Shown one piece after another: positions 41,490 through 49,667 of a stretch of DNA of 64,000 bases. The number at the start of each line of letters is the position of its first letter. The stretch's first letter is position 1. A model generated the notes under the pieces. It was given only the letters and a program-made list of their open reading frames with translations. It ran no database searches and was not told where the DNA came from. This DNA comes from CAZKHG01 sp964552655 (lineage in GTDB: Bacteria; Bacteroidota; Bacteroidia; Bacteroidales; Tenuifilaceae): NCBI GenBank assembly GCA_964552655.1, contig CAZKHG010000008.1, positions 37,674 through 101,673 on the forward strand, written 5' to 3'. Position numbers and translations under genes: made by a program.

Positions 41490-43124
41490 TTAAACCACTG
41501 TTTTCTTTAATAAACTTTCCAATGATAATTTATTGCTCCCTTCCTTTACCGGAATATTTGCCATTATATATTCCGATAAGGCCAGAATGGTTAAACTGGG
41601 ATTTACCCCAAGATTTGCCGGAATAATTGAGCCATCGGCAATATACATATTTTCGTAGTTGAACACTCTCCCGTTGAAGTCAACCACACCCTTTTCAGGG
41701 GTGTCACTCATTACTGCTCCTCCAAGAATATGTGCTGTTGTAGGGATATCGAAGAGAGCATCTGTCCATAAGCACATTGGTATGCCATTCATCCTCTCAG
41801 CCATCATTTTGGCAACTCGGTTTGCAATGGGAATGTAGGCTGTAATCCTTTTGTGCCCTTTGGGCACAGTGGAATCTAGTTTTTTACCACCAAGCCTGAA
41901 CCATTTTCTTGTATAGGTGAGCTTAAGGTAAGTTCCTTCAACGGTTTGCATTACCAGTAAAATAGATGCCCTTGCCCCAAAATTCACTGGGAATAAGGTT
42001 CTGATAAATATCCGCGGATGCATGATAATGGTTTGTACCAGCTTTAACCAACGTGGAATTTTTTCATTTCCATCTACCAGTATAGTGGCAAGCAACCCGA
42101 TTAAATCGGAACCTTTATTATATCTAACCATCTCAATATGTGTTGATGGATCAGGGTAAACACCTGAGGTTATTGCTGTATTATCGGAGTAATCGGCTTT
42201 CTTATCTTTAGACATCACACCAATAAGCGCCTCGGAGTTTGTTCTAACATAATTCCCAATTGAGCTGGCAATGTCCGGGAGCCAACCATTCTGCTTGCAG
42301 TTTAGTAATAGTTTTACTGTCCCCATAACTCCTCCGCTAAATACAATTCCTTTAGTATAAAAGGTTTTAGTTCCGGAGAGCATACCAGTGATTTTTCTGG
42401 CAACTACAAGGTACCCGTTTTCAGTTTTAAGAACTTTAAAGACCTCTGTTTCCGGAATAATTTCTGCCCCAAACTTCTCGGCAAAATATAAATAGTTTTT
42501 ATCTAAAGTGTTCTTAGCGCCTTGTCTGCACCCGACCATACATGCACCGCAAAAGGTGCATGTTGTTCGGGCTGGGCCATGCCCGTTAAAGTAAGGATCT
42601 GGAATTGCCTGATCGGGTTTCTCCCCGAATAAAATTCCTACATTATTGATATGAAAAGTATCTGTTCCGGTAATCTCTTTGTTTATTTCAGCAAGAACCC
42701 TATCGGCTTCACCAATAGTTGGACTGGGAGTTGCTCCCAGCATTCTTAGGGCTGTTTGATAGTGTGGTTTCAGTTTTTCCAACAAATTGTTATCGCCCCA
42801 TTCCTCTTTTGCAAAAACTTTATCATTGGGAATCAGCAGATTGTTGGCATAAACAAGGCTGCCACCCCCAACTCCGGTTCCATGGAGAATGAAAACATGC
42901 TTAAGCCACGACAGGGCTTGAATTCCATAAAATCCCAGAGAAGGAAACCATAGGTATTTTTTCAGATTCCAGCTTGTTTTTGCAAAATCCTGAGGTTGGA
43001 AACGCTTCCCTTTCTCAATTACAGCAACATTGTACCCTTTTTCAGCAAGTCGGAGAGCAGCCACACTACCCCCAAAACCTGAACCAATAACAATAAAATC
43101 GTATTGTGATTTGCTTTCTTTCAT
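41490..43124 (-). CDS. GMC-family FAD-dependent oxidoreductase (cholesterol oxidase-like)
   Basis: A 544-aa flavoprotein with the dinucleotide fold GSGFGG (14-19) and C-terminal 'MYIADGSIIPANLGVNPSLT' with the active-site region. 'CTFCGACMVGC' (about 190-200) is a four-Cys motif seen in bacterial long-chain alcohol and sterol oxidoreductases of this type. It oxidises an alcohol to an aldehyde or ketone. The aldehyde dehydrogenase gene lies 36 bp upstream in the same direction, so alcohol to aldehyde to acid is the likely route. Confidence 0.87.
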   Translation of the reverse strand: MKESKSQYDFIVIGSGFGGSVAALRLAEKGYNVAVIEKGKRFQPQDFAKTSWNLKKYLWFPSLGFYGIQALSWLKHVFILHGTGVGGGSLVYANNLLIPNDKVFAKEEWGDNNLLEKLKPHYQTALRMLGATPSPTIGEADRVLAEINKEITGTDTFHINNVGILFGEKPDQAIPDPYFNGHGPARTTCTFCGACMVGCRQGAKNTLDKNYLYFAEKFGAEIIPETEVFKVLKTENGYLVVARKITGMLSGTKTFYTKGIVFSGGVMGTVKLLLNCKQNGWLPDIASSIGNYVRTNSEALIGVMSKDKKADYSDNTAITSGVYPDPSTHIEMVRYNKGSDLIGLLATILVDGNEKIPRWLKLVQTIIMHPRIFIRTLFPVNFGARASILLVMQTVEGTYLKLTYTRKWFRLGGKKLDSTVPKGHKRITAYIPIANRVAKMMAERMNGIPMCLWTDALFDIPTTAHILGGAVMSDTPEKGVVDFNGRVFNYENMYIADGSIIPANLGVNPSLTILALSEYIMANIPVKEGSNKLSLESLLKKTVV

Positions 43125-43160
43125 TGATTAATATTTGTAGTTGATTATAATTTCAGTTTT

Positions 43161-44552
43161 CTACAAATTCATAATTTTTTTAATCCAGGTCAGCTTATTT
43201 TTGCTGTATGGTGGATATTTGATTTCAGGATCAATAAAAGTTGAGGATTTAACCATACTCATATAATGGGAGAATACCTCAAAGCTGTACCTTCCGTGAT
43301 ACATGCCAATTCCACTATTCCCAATGCCGCCAAATGGCAAATTCTGATTTGCATACTGAGAAAGGGTGTTGTTGATGGAACCGCCTCCAAATTCTATGTT
43401 ACTGATTATAAATCTCTCAAAATCCTTCGATTTCGTAAATATATAACAGGCCAGGGGGTAGCGGGCTTTTCTAACTATACCAACAATTTCATCATTATCT
43501 CTGAAAGTATAAATTGGTAGAATGGGGCCAAAAATCTCATCGGTTCTTAAGGGATGATTCTCGGGTACTTGATCTGCCAGGGTTGGTTCAATTACCTTTT
43601 TTGCCGGATCATAGTTTCCCCCATACAGTATATTGATTCCTTCAAGGTAGGATACTAGCGTATTATATCTCTTCTCGTTCACAATGTAAGTTAGATGTTC
43701 ACTTTCCAAAGGCTTTTCTCCATAAAACTCAGCTAAAGTGGTTATCATCTTTGATACCAGTCTATCTTTAACATCTTCATGAACAATCAGGTAATCAGGT
43801 GAGATACAGGTTTGCCCTGCATTAAAACACTTACCCCAAATAATCCGCTTTGCAGCAATAGCAAGATCTGCGCTCTTATCTACGATAGCAGGGCTTTTCC
43901 CACCAAGTTCAAGGGTAACAGGCGTTAGCTGTTTGGCTGCCATTGCCATTACCTGCTTCCCAACTCCGGGACTCCCGGTAAAGAATATATGATTAAACGG
44001 GTACTTTTCAATAAGTTGAGGGCCAACCATAGCACCAGGTCCTGTAACAACACTGATAAAGCTTTCGTCAAATGAGCTGGTAATTATTTTTTTAACTACC
44101 TCCGAGGTATTTTTAGTATTATCCGATGGTTTGATAATTGCACAATTCCCTGCAGCAATTGCACCAACAAGTGGTGCCATAAGCAGGAAAAACGGGTAGT
44201 TCCAGGGCCCGATAATAAGCACTACTCCCAAAGGCTGAGGGTAAACCTTGCTTACAGAGGGTTGTAAAATAACGGGTGTTCTCTTCCTTTTCGGCCTCAT
44301 CCATCTTTTCAAGTGCCTGAGAGTATGTTCTATTTCATTATAAATGATGCCAACTTCACTTATGTACGCCTCCATTTCAGGTTTATGCAAATCTTTATGC
44401 AGTGCCTCTGTAATATCACTTTCGAATTTTTGAATGCTTAACCTGAGTTTTTTTAGCTGAGCAACCCTGAATTCATAGGTTTTTGTGAAGCCACTATCAA
44501 AAAAATCTTTTTTGCTGAAAAAGGCTTTGGTGATTTCCTCTTCTGTTGTCAT
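43161..44552 (-). CDS. Aldehyde dehydrogenase
   Basis: A 463-aa NAD(P)-dependent aldehyde dehydrogenase of the class 3/fatty-aldehyde group (short N-terminus, 'GPWNYPFFLLMAPLVGAIAA'). Catalytic Cys249 is in 'GKCFNAGQTCISPDY' and Glu215 in 'ELGGKSP'. The C-terminal part ends in a basic helix. It probably oxidises long-chain aldehydes, with the GMC oxidoreductase gene downstream and the SDR gene upstream making a lipid-alcohol module. Confidence 0.92.
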   Translation of the reverse strand: MTTEEEITKAFFSKKDFFDSGFTKTYEFRVAQLKKLRLSIQKFESDITEALHKDLHKPEMEAYISEVGIIYNEIEHTLRHLKRWMRPKRKRTPVILQPSVSKVYPQPLGVVLIIGPWNYPFFLLMAPLVGAIAAGNCAIIKPSDNTKNTSEVVKKIITSSFDESFISVVTGPGAMVGPQLIEKYPFNHIFFTGSPGVGKQVMAMAAKQLTPVTLELGGKSPAIVDKSADLAIAAKRIIWGKCFNAGQTCISPDYLIVHEDVKDRLVSKMITTLAEFYGEKPLESEHLTYIVNEKRYNTLVSYLEGINILYGGNYDPAKKVIEPTLADQVPENHPLRTDEIFGPILPIYTFRDNDEIVGIVRKARYPLACYIFTKSKDFERFIISNIEFGGGSINNTLSQYANQNLPFGGIGNSGIGMYHGRYSFEVFSHYMSMVKSSTFIDPEIKYPPYSKNKLTWIKKIMNL

Positions 44553-44681
44553 CTGTTATAGTTCTTAATTACATCTGTTTGTTATACAACTTTTCTTGAT
44601 AGAAAATAAAATCACAGCTATTTATAAAAATATAATTGAATAGCAATTGTTAAAGCAGTTATTTGGTAGTGAAGTATATTG

Positions 44682-45458
44682 CTATTTGTCTTGTATTTTC
44701 CTGACAACTTTAACAATTAATGATCTGGGGGTGAATCTTACAGAGTTGGCCAGCAGCGCATTCTTAAATCCATGAATGGCAACTGTTTTCCCTTTTAACA
44801 TCGCTTTATAGCCGTACTCTGCCACCTCTTTGGAGGTTGGCATCTTTTTGCCTTTAACAAGTTTGCTCTCACCTAATTTGGCCGCAACCTGGAAACCACT
44901 TTCTGTTGGGCCCGGACAAAGAGCTGTGACAGTTACGCCAAAATCCCTAACCTCATTATCAATGGCCTCTGAAAAGCTGAGCACATACGCTTTAGTGGCG
45001 TAGTAAACAGCCATAAGAGGGCCGGGCTGAAAAGCTGCGGTGGATGCAACATTCATTATCTTACCGCTCCTTTTTGTAACCATATCGTTTACAAACAACC
45101 TGGTTAAATGGGTGAGGGCGATAATGTTCAGGTTAATCATCTCCTCCTGTTTTTGCCAGTTCGATTCATGAAATAACCCGTAATCCCCAAAACCGGCATT
45201 ATTTATAAGATAATCAACTTCAATTTTTTGTTTTTTGATTTCAAGATAAACTTCTGAAGCGGCTCCTGTTCTTGATAAATCTTTTTCAAGGTTGATTACA
45301 GAAATACCAAATCTTTTCTCCAGCTCCTGCTTCAGCTCATTCAGTTTCGAAATATTTCTGGCTACAAGGATAAGATTGTCACCTTTTGATGCATGAATTT
45401 TAGCAAGTTCAAAGCCTATACCACCCGATGCACCTGTTATTAGAACTGTTTTCTTCAT
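44682..45458 (-). CDS. Short-chain dehydrogenase/reductase
   Basis: A 258-aa classical SDR. NAD(P)-binding motif TGASGGIG (8-15), 'YLINNAGFGDYGLFHES', catalytic 'NVASTAAF' Ser and 'YYATKAYV' Tyr/Lys are present. A typical reaction is carbonyl/hydroxyl interconversion. The C-terminal part has 'GYKAMLKGKTVAIHG', as in long-chain and fatty-acyl type SDRs. It is 129 bp upstream of the aldehyde dehydrogenase gene. Confidence 0.9.
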   Translation of the reverse strand: MKKTVLITGASGGIGFELAKIHASKGDNLILVARNISKLNELKQELEKRFGISVINLEKDLSRTGAASEVYLEIKKQKIEVDYLINNAGFGDYGLFHESNWQKQEEMINLNIIALTHLTRLFVNDMVTKRSGKIMNVASTAAFQPGPLMAVYYATKAYVLSFSEAIDNEVRDFGVTVTALCPGPTESGFQVAAKLGESKLVKGKKMPTSKEVAEYGYKAMLKGKTVAIHGFKNALLANSVRFTPRSLIVKVVRKIQDK

Positions 45459-45538
45459 CGTTTCAGGGTTTAATTGTACTATTATAGAAAATGTTGAAGT
45501 TGCTAAGATATGAAATTGGGGGGAGTATAAAAAAAAGT

Positions 45539-45635
45539 GGGTAAGCTACTTATATCGCACCGCTACAACTACTTACCCTTGCTACCTTCCGGTCCTGGGG
45601 GGGTTCAGCAGGAGCTGGTCGTATAAGACTTACCC
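45539..45635 (-). ncRNA. ffs: Signal recognition particle RNA (bacterial small type)
   Basis: On the minus strand the domain IV signature reads 'CCCAGGACCGGAAGGTAGCA', with GGAA tetraloop flanked by the Ffh-binding internal loops (AGCAAG and CAGG). Terminal strands GGGTAAG (45629-45635) and CTTACCC (45539-45545) pair. A run of eight T follows the 3' end on the minus strand (plus 45529-45536), consistent with an intrinsic terminator. Length about 97 nt is normal for 4.5S-type SRP RNA. It lies between the divergent SDR and DUF4199 genes. Confidence 0.9.
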
Positions 45636-45699
45636 GCCGCAAAAGTAATAACAATATAAAAGTTAACAAACTTATCAATGTTTTTTTTAGATTTTCTAA

Positions 45700-45707
45700 T
45701 ATCTTTG
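45700..45707 (+). promoter_or_regulatory. Promoter -7 element for the DUF4199-GT2 operon
   Basis: TATCTTTG matches TAnnTTTG, 23 bases before the ATG at 45731. No clear TTTG in the -33 position. Confidence 0.55.
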
Positions 45708-45730
45708 CTAAAACCAAAAAACACAAATCA

Positions 45731-46276
45731 ATGGAAAATAAAGGTAACACCATGCTAAAGAGTTCAATGACCTATGGGTTAATACTTGGAATTGCTCTGG
45801 TAGTTTTCAGCTTAATAACTTACATCATGGGAGTTGTTAAACCTCCAGCCTGGGTTTCTGTTATTAATATTGTAATTATGATAGGCGGCGTATTCTATGG
45901 CATCAAGAAATATCGCGATGAAGATTTAGGCGGGGAGATTACCTATGGAAAGGCAGTTGGGTATGGTATTCTGATCTGCGTTTTTGCCGCTGTAATCAGC
46001 AGTATTTATACTTTGCTACTTGTTACGGTTATTGATACTGAATACATTAACAAGATTTTAGCCATGCAGGAAGAGGAAATGGTGAATAAAGGGATTTATA
46101 CTGACGAACAGATTGATTTAGGAATGCAATATGCCAGAAAATTCACTTCTCCTGTAATATTAACCATTTCTGGTTTGTTCTCGGGTGCATTCTTTGGCAC
46201 AATTGTTTCCCTTATTCTGGCTATCTTCCTGAAAAAAGAGAAGCCTTTGTTTGATAAACCGGCCGATCAAAACTAA
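45731..46276 (+). CDS. DUF4199 membrane protein
   Basis: A 181-aa protein with four membrane helices (about 12-30, 38-58, 72-95, 138-165). 'EITYGKAVGYGILICVFAAV' is the usual DUF4199 centre, with 'INKILAMQEEEMVNKG' in the loop. Its biochemical role is unknown. The glycosyltransferase gene begins 9 bp after its stop codon, a gene pair that recurs in Bacteroidetes. Confidence 0.85.
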   Translation: MENKGNTMLKSSMTYGLILGIALVVFSLITYIMGVVKPPAWVSVINIVIMIGGVFYGIKKYRDEDLGGEITYGKAVGYGILICVFAAVISSIYTLLLVTVIDTEYINKILAMQEEEMVNKGIYTDEQIDLGMQYARKFTSPVILTISGLFSGAFFGTIVSLILAIFLKKEKPLFDKPADQN

Positions 46277-46285
46277 TTGCATTTA

Positions 46286-47242
46286 ATGGACATATCAATA
46301 ATTGTTCCCCTGTTTAACGAGGAGGAATCGTTGCCGGAACTGGCCGAATGGATTAATAAAGTTATGGTTGAAAATAATTTCAGCCATGAAATTATTATGG
46401 TTGATGATGGCAGCACCGATTCAAGCTGGAAGGTTATTGAGAATTTATCCATTTCAAACAAGAACATAAGAGGAATAAAATTCCGCCGGAATTACGGGAA
46501 ATCTGCAGCTTTGCATACCGGGTTCAGCGCATCCAAAGGGGATGTCGTGATTACCATGGATGCCGATCTTCAGGACAGTCCTGACGAAATACCGGAACTT
46601 TTCCAAATGATTAAAAACGAGAAGTTTGATATGGTTTCAGGTTGGAAGAAGAAGCGCTACGACTCTGTCATCAGAAAAAATCTTCCCAGCAAGCTTTTCA
46701 ATGGAACAGCAAGAGTGGTAACAGGAATTAAGCTACACGATTTTAATTGTGGCCTTAAAGCATATCGAAGCGATGTTGTTAAAAGCATTGAGGTTTATGG
46801 CGAGATGCACCGGTATATTCCGGTACTTGCCAAGCAGGCCGGATTTAAAAGAATTGGAGAAAAAGTGGTTCAACACCGCGAACGTAAATATGGAATTACC
46901 AAGTTTGGCTGGGAGCGGTTTGTAAACGGGTTTCTCGATCTGTTATCAGTCATATTTGTTACCCGGTTTGGAAAAAAACCCATGCATTTCTTTGGCAGTA
47001 TGGGCACCCTGATGTTTTTTACCGGGGGCATTATTGCTCTTTGGCTAATTGCCGGGAAACTTTACGCTCAGGCAAATCATTTGAAATATCGTGCGGTTAC
47101 AGATCAACCGCTGTTTTACATCGCACTCGTGGTTGCAATCATCGGGGTTCAGCTATTTATGGCTGGTTTTCTTGGCGAACTGGTTTCCAGAAATTCCCCT
47201 GATCGAAATCATTACCTGATAGAAAAGGATACACGGGGTTGA
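46286..47242 (+). CDS. Family 2 glycosyltransferase (DPM1/GtrB-like)
   Basis: A 318-aa enzyme from the ATG at 46286. The GT-A domain carries 'ISIIVPLFNEEESLPEL', 'MVDDGSTDSSW' and the metal motif in 'ITMDADLQDSPDEIPELFQM'. Two C-terminal membrane helices (about 235-260 and 270-300) anchor it. Such enzymes move a sugar from NDP to undecaprenyl phosphate. Downstream from a DUF4199 gene; sugar unknown. Confidence 0.9.
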   Translation: MDISIIVPLFNEEESLPELAEWINKVMVENNFSHEIIMVDDGSTDSSWKVIENLSISNKNIRGIKFRRNYGKSAALHTGFSASKGDVVITMDADLQDSPDEIPELFQMIKNEKFDMVSGWKKKRYDSVIRKNLPSKLFNGTARVVTGIKLHDFNCGLKAYRSDVVKSIEVYGEMHRYIPVLAKQAGFKRIGEKVVQHRERKYGITKFGWERFVNGFLDLLSVIFVTRFGKKPMHFFGSMGTLMFFTGGIIALWLIAGKLYAQANHLKYRAVTDQPLFYIALVVAIIGVQLFMAGFLGELVSRNSPDRNHYLIEKDTRG

Positions 47243-47250
47243 TAATATAG

Positions 47251-47310
47251 AAACGCAAAGCCGCTTGGCCGCAAATTAAAAAACCTTGGCGTCTGAGCGT
47301 TTTTGCGTTT
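47251..47310. repeat. 60-bp imperfect inverted repeat
   Basis: AAACGCAAA (47251-47259) at the left is matched by TTTGCGTTT (47302-47310) at the right, with further partly paired sequence between (AGCCGCTTGGCCGC and GGCGTCTGAGCG). It sits between the GT2 and Omp85-family genes and looks like a mobile palindromic element of the kind scattered in intergenic DNA. Confidence 0.45.
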
Positions 47311-47402
47311 ATCGTTACTTCACTGGCTGTATTGCCAATAATATCATAATCCATAAATCGTTTATATATCGGATTTATTTTATACTGATTTAATAAATAA
47401 AG

Positions 47403-49085
47403 ATGAGGGTAATTGCTCTGCTATTCCTGGTATTTCTTCTCCATCATGGGTTCAGGGGTAATTCACAGAATTTACCCCTGCGATTTTCCGATTCGAATAA
47501 ACAGGTCAAGTGTAAAAAATATTTTACTAACCCCAAAGATTCCATTGATATAAGCAAAACCATCCGGTATTGTTTGCTTAAGTTATATTCAGATGGCTAT
47601 ATTGAAGCGCGGGTTGACACTTTGGTTGACCTTGACAAGAACCCAGTGGCTTTAGGATTTGCTGGTAATAGGTATAAATGGAAAACTGTCGGTTCAGACA
47701 GCCTTACCAGAATAATATTAAGGGATGCAGGTATCAGTTTCAGATTTAACAACAAGCCAGTTAGCCCAAAAAATATAACGAGATTCAATAACTCTGTTTT
47801 AAAATACTTGGAAAATAATGGCTACCCCTTTGCACAAATCAGGTTCGATGATGTTGTAATTCAAGATGGTACAGTAAGCGCAAATCTAGCTATTGCTAAG
47901 GGGAGAAAAGTTTTTATAGATACGCTTTACTTAAAAGGTGAACTGGCTTTGAATAATCGGGTATTGCAATCGGTTTCAGGGCTCAAAAAAGGTGCATTGT
48001 ACTCTGAGCAAAAGTTCAGGCTGTTGGATAAGAGGATTCGGCAGCTGCCGTTTGCGGGTTTAATCAAGTCATCTGAAGTGGAATTTATTCCGGGTAAAGC
48101 CAGGATTTACCTATATCTAAGTAAAAGGAATGCTTCGCATTTTAGCGGAATTGCTGGTTTTTATAATGATGAAACAACAGGGAAAATTAAATTTAACGGG
48201 AATATTAACCTGAAACTGGCCAACCAGCTACATCGGGCTGAGGTAATTGAGTTTGAATGGTTGTCACCTGCCAGTGGAACACAGAAATTGAACATCGCTA
48301 CAACTTGGCCATCAATATTTGGATGGCAAGCCGGAATGAGTGGTTCCTTCATATTATTCAGGCAGGATAGCACTTACCTGAATATTAACCCACGTATCAG
48401 TTTGGATATCAGAACTTTTTCTGGGGATATCTTTAACATTTTTGCCGATTATCGTAATTCCAAAATCAGTGCGATAAACCCAAACCCGGATTTGAATAAA
48501 TTCTCGATTCTGCTTTATGGACTCGGCTACCAGGTAAATTCCCTCGATAACCAGTTTTTACCATCATCTGGTGGACTGGTGAAGTTAACCTCGTCAGCAG
48601 GCAGCAAAACCAAAACCAGGTCTAAAAGAGCTGCCATGATGGAAGGTTGTTCGGATTTGGTTTACTATAAACCCATAATAAACCAGCGTTTGGTTATTTC
48701 ACTTCAATCCAGAACAAAAATTCTTTATCAAACACAAAATGAAGAATTTTCTGTGAATGAGTTGTATAGGATAGGAGGGCTGGGCACCTTGCGGGGGTTT
48801 AATCAGGAATCGGTATTCACCTCTTTTTACTCCGTTTTATCTACTGAGGTGCATTTAAGGTTCAGTTCAGCCTCAGGGGTTTATTTGTTCACTGAAAAGG
48901 GCTTTGTTAAAGCCTATAAAACATCGGAAATTACAAATGCATGGCCATTGAGCTTTGGTTTTGGGTTGAACCTGACAACTGTTTCGGGGTTATTTCAACT
49001 CGTTTATGCAACGGGTAAAGGATTTGGTCAATCATTTGGCTTGAAAGATGCCAAGGTGCATGTAGGGTACATTGCTTTATTTTAA
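47403..49085 (+). CDS. Omp85-superfamily (BamA/TamA/ShlB-like) outer-membrane protein
   Basis: A 560-aa protein with a signal peptide (ending about residue 21) and POTRA-like domains (about 75-235, 'ITRFNNSVLKYLENNGYPFA' and 'RKVFIDTLYLKGEL'). A C-terminal 16-strand-type barrel spans about 245-560, with the signature 'YRIGGLGTLRGFNQE' that places the RGF loop in the barrel lumen. The last residues VHVGYIALF make a normal barrel end. It is shorter than BamA (fewer POTRA domains), so it is more like TamA or a transporter of one substrate. A small lipoprotein gene follows. Confidence 0.82.
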   Translation: MRVIALLFLVFLLHHGFRGNSQNLPLRFSDSNKQVKCKKYFTNPKDSIDISKTIRYCLLKLYSDGYIEARVDTLVDLDKNPVALGFAGNRYKWKTVGSDSLTRIILRDAGISFRFNNKPVSPKNITRFNNSVLKYLENNGYPFAQIRFDDVVIQDGTVSANLAIAKGRKVFIDTLYLKGELALNNRVLQSVSGLKKGALYSEQKFRLLDKRIRQLPFAGLIKSSEVEFIPGKARIYLYLSKRNASHFSGIAGFYNDETTGKIKFNGNINLKLANQLHRAEVIEFEWLSPASGTQKLNIATTWPSIFGWQAGMSGSFILFRQDSTYLNINPRISLDIRTFSGDIFNIFADYRNSKISAINPNPDLNKFSILLYGLGYQVNSLDNQFLPSSGGLVKLTSSAGSKTKTRSKRAAMMEGCSDLVYYKPIINQRLVISLQSRTKILYQTQNEEFSVNELYRIGGLGTLRGFNQESVFTSFYSVLSTEVHLRFSSASGVYLFTEKGFVKAYKTSEITNAWPLSFGFGLNLTTVSGLFQLVYATGKGFGQSFGLKDAKVHVGYIALF

Positions 49086-49136
49086 CTCAACGCAACCCTT
49101 ATTAATAATCAATCATCTTACCGTAAAATATGAATT

Positions 49137-49601
49137 ATGAAAAGTCTGAAATTTACATTTTGGTTGTTGTTATCGATTCTAGCATATTCTTGTTCAGATT
49201 TATATGATGGTGAGATAGATAAAATCGGCTACGGAACCTCATTTGGTGAATGTATAGGTTTCTGCAAAAAAGAGCTTGTGATGGAGAATGGTTCAAAAAC
49301 TTTTAAAATGTACAGCTGGTACCCATCTATACAAACACTAAGTCAGACTGATAACTTACCAGAATTGCAATGGAATTATTTTAAAAAAGGGTTAAATACC
49401 GGTGCATTTTTCTCTCTGCCTGAAACAATTGGATGCCCTGATTGTGCCGATGGGGGCGCAGAGTGGCTTGAAGTTGTTCTTACCAATGGGGAGAAGCATA
49501 AAGTTACATTTGAGTATCTGAACGAACCTGCCATTTTAACCAACTATATTGATTCTTTAAGAGATGTTATGAGCAGATCGGCATATTCTGATATAAACTG
49601 A
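49137..49601 (+). CDS. Small lipoprotein of unknown function
   Basis: A 154-aa lipoprotein (signal peptide about 1-18, lipobox AYSC). It has Cys pairs in 'ECIGFCKKEL' and 'GCPDCADGGAEWLEVVLTNG'; the latter region ('gadgGaeWleV...nGekHkVTFEy') resembles small Bacteroidetes lipoproteins with a beta sandwich. No named family. 51 bp separate it from the Omp85-family gene, so it may share the transcript. Confidence 0.65.
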   Translation: MKSLKFTFWLLLSILAYSCSDLYDGEIDKIGYGTSFGECIGFCKKELVMENGSKTFKMYSWYPSIQTLSQTDNLPELQWNYFKKGLNTGAFFSLPETIGCPDCADGGAEWLEVVLTNGEKHKVTFEYLNEPAILTNYIDSLRDVMSRSAYSDIN

Positions 49602-49667
49602 AACCTAAGCCAGCCAGTATTTTACACCATAAGGTTTTTAAAGGTATCTTAATCTCAGAGTTTATAA

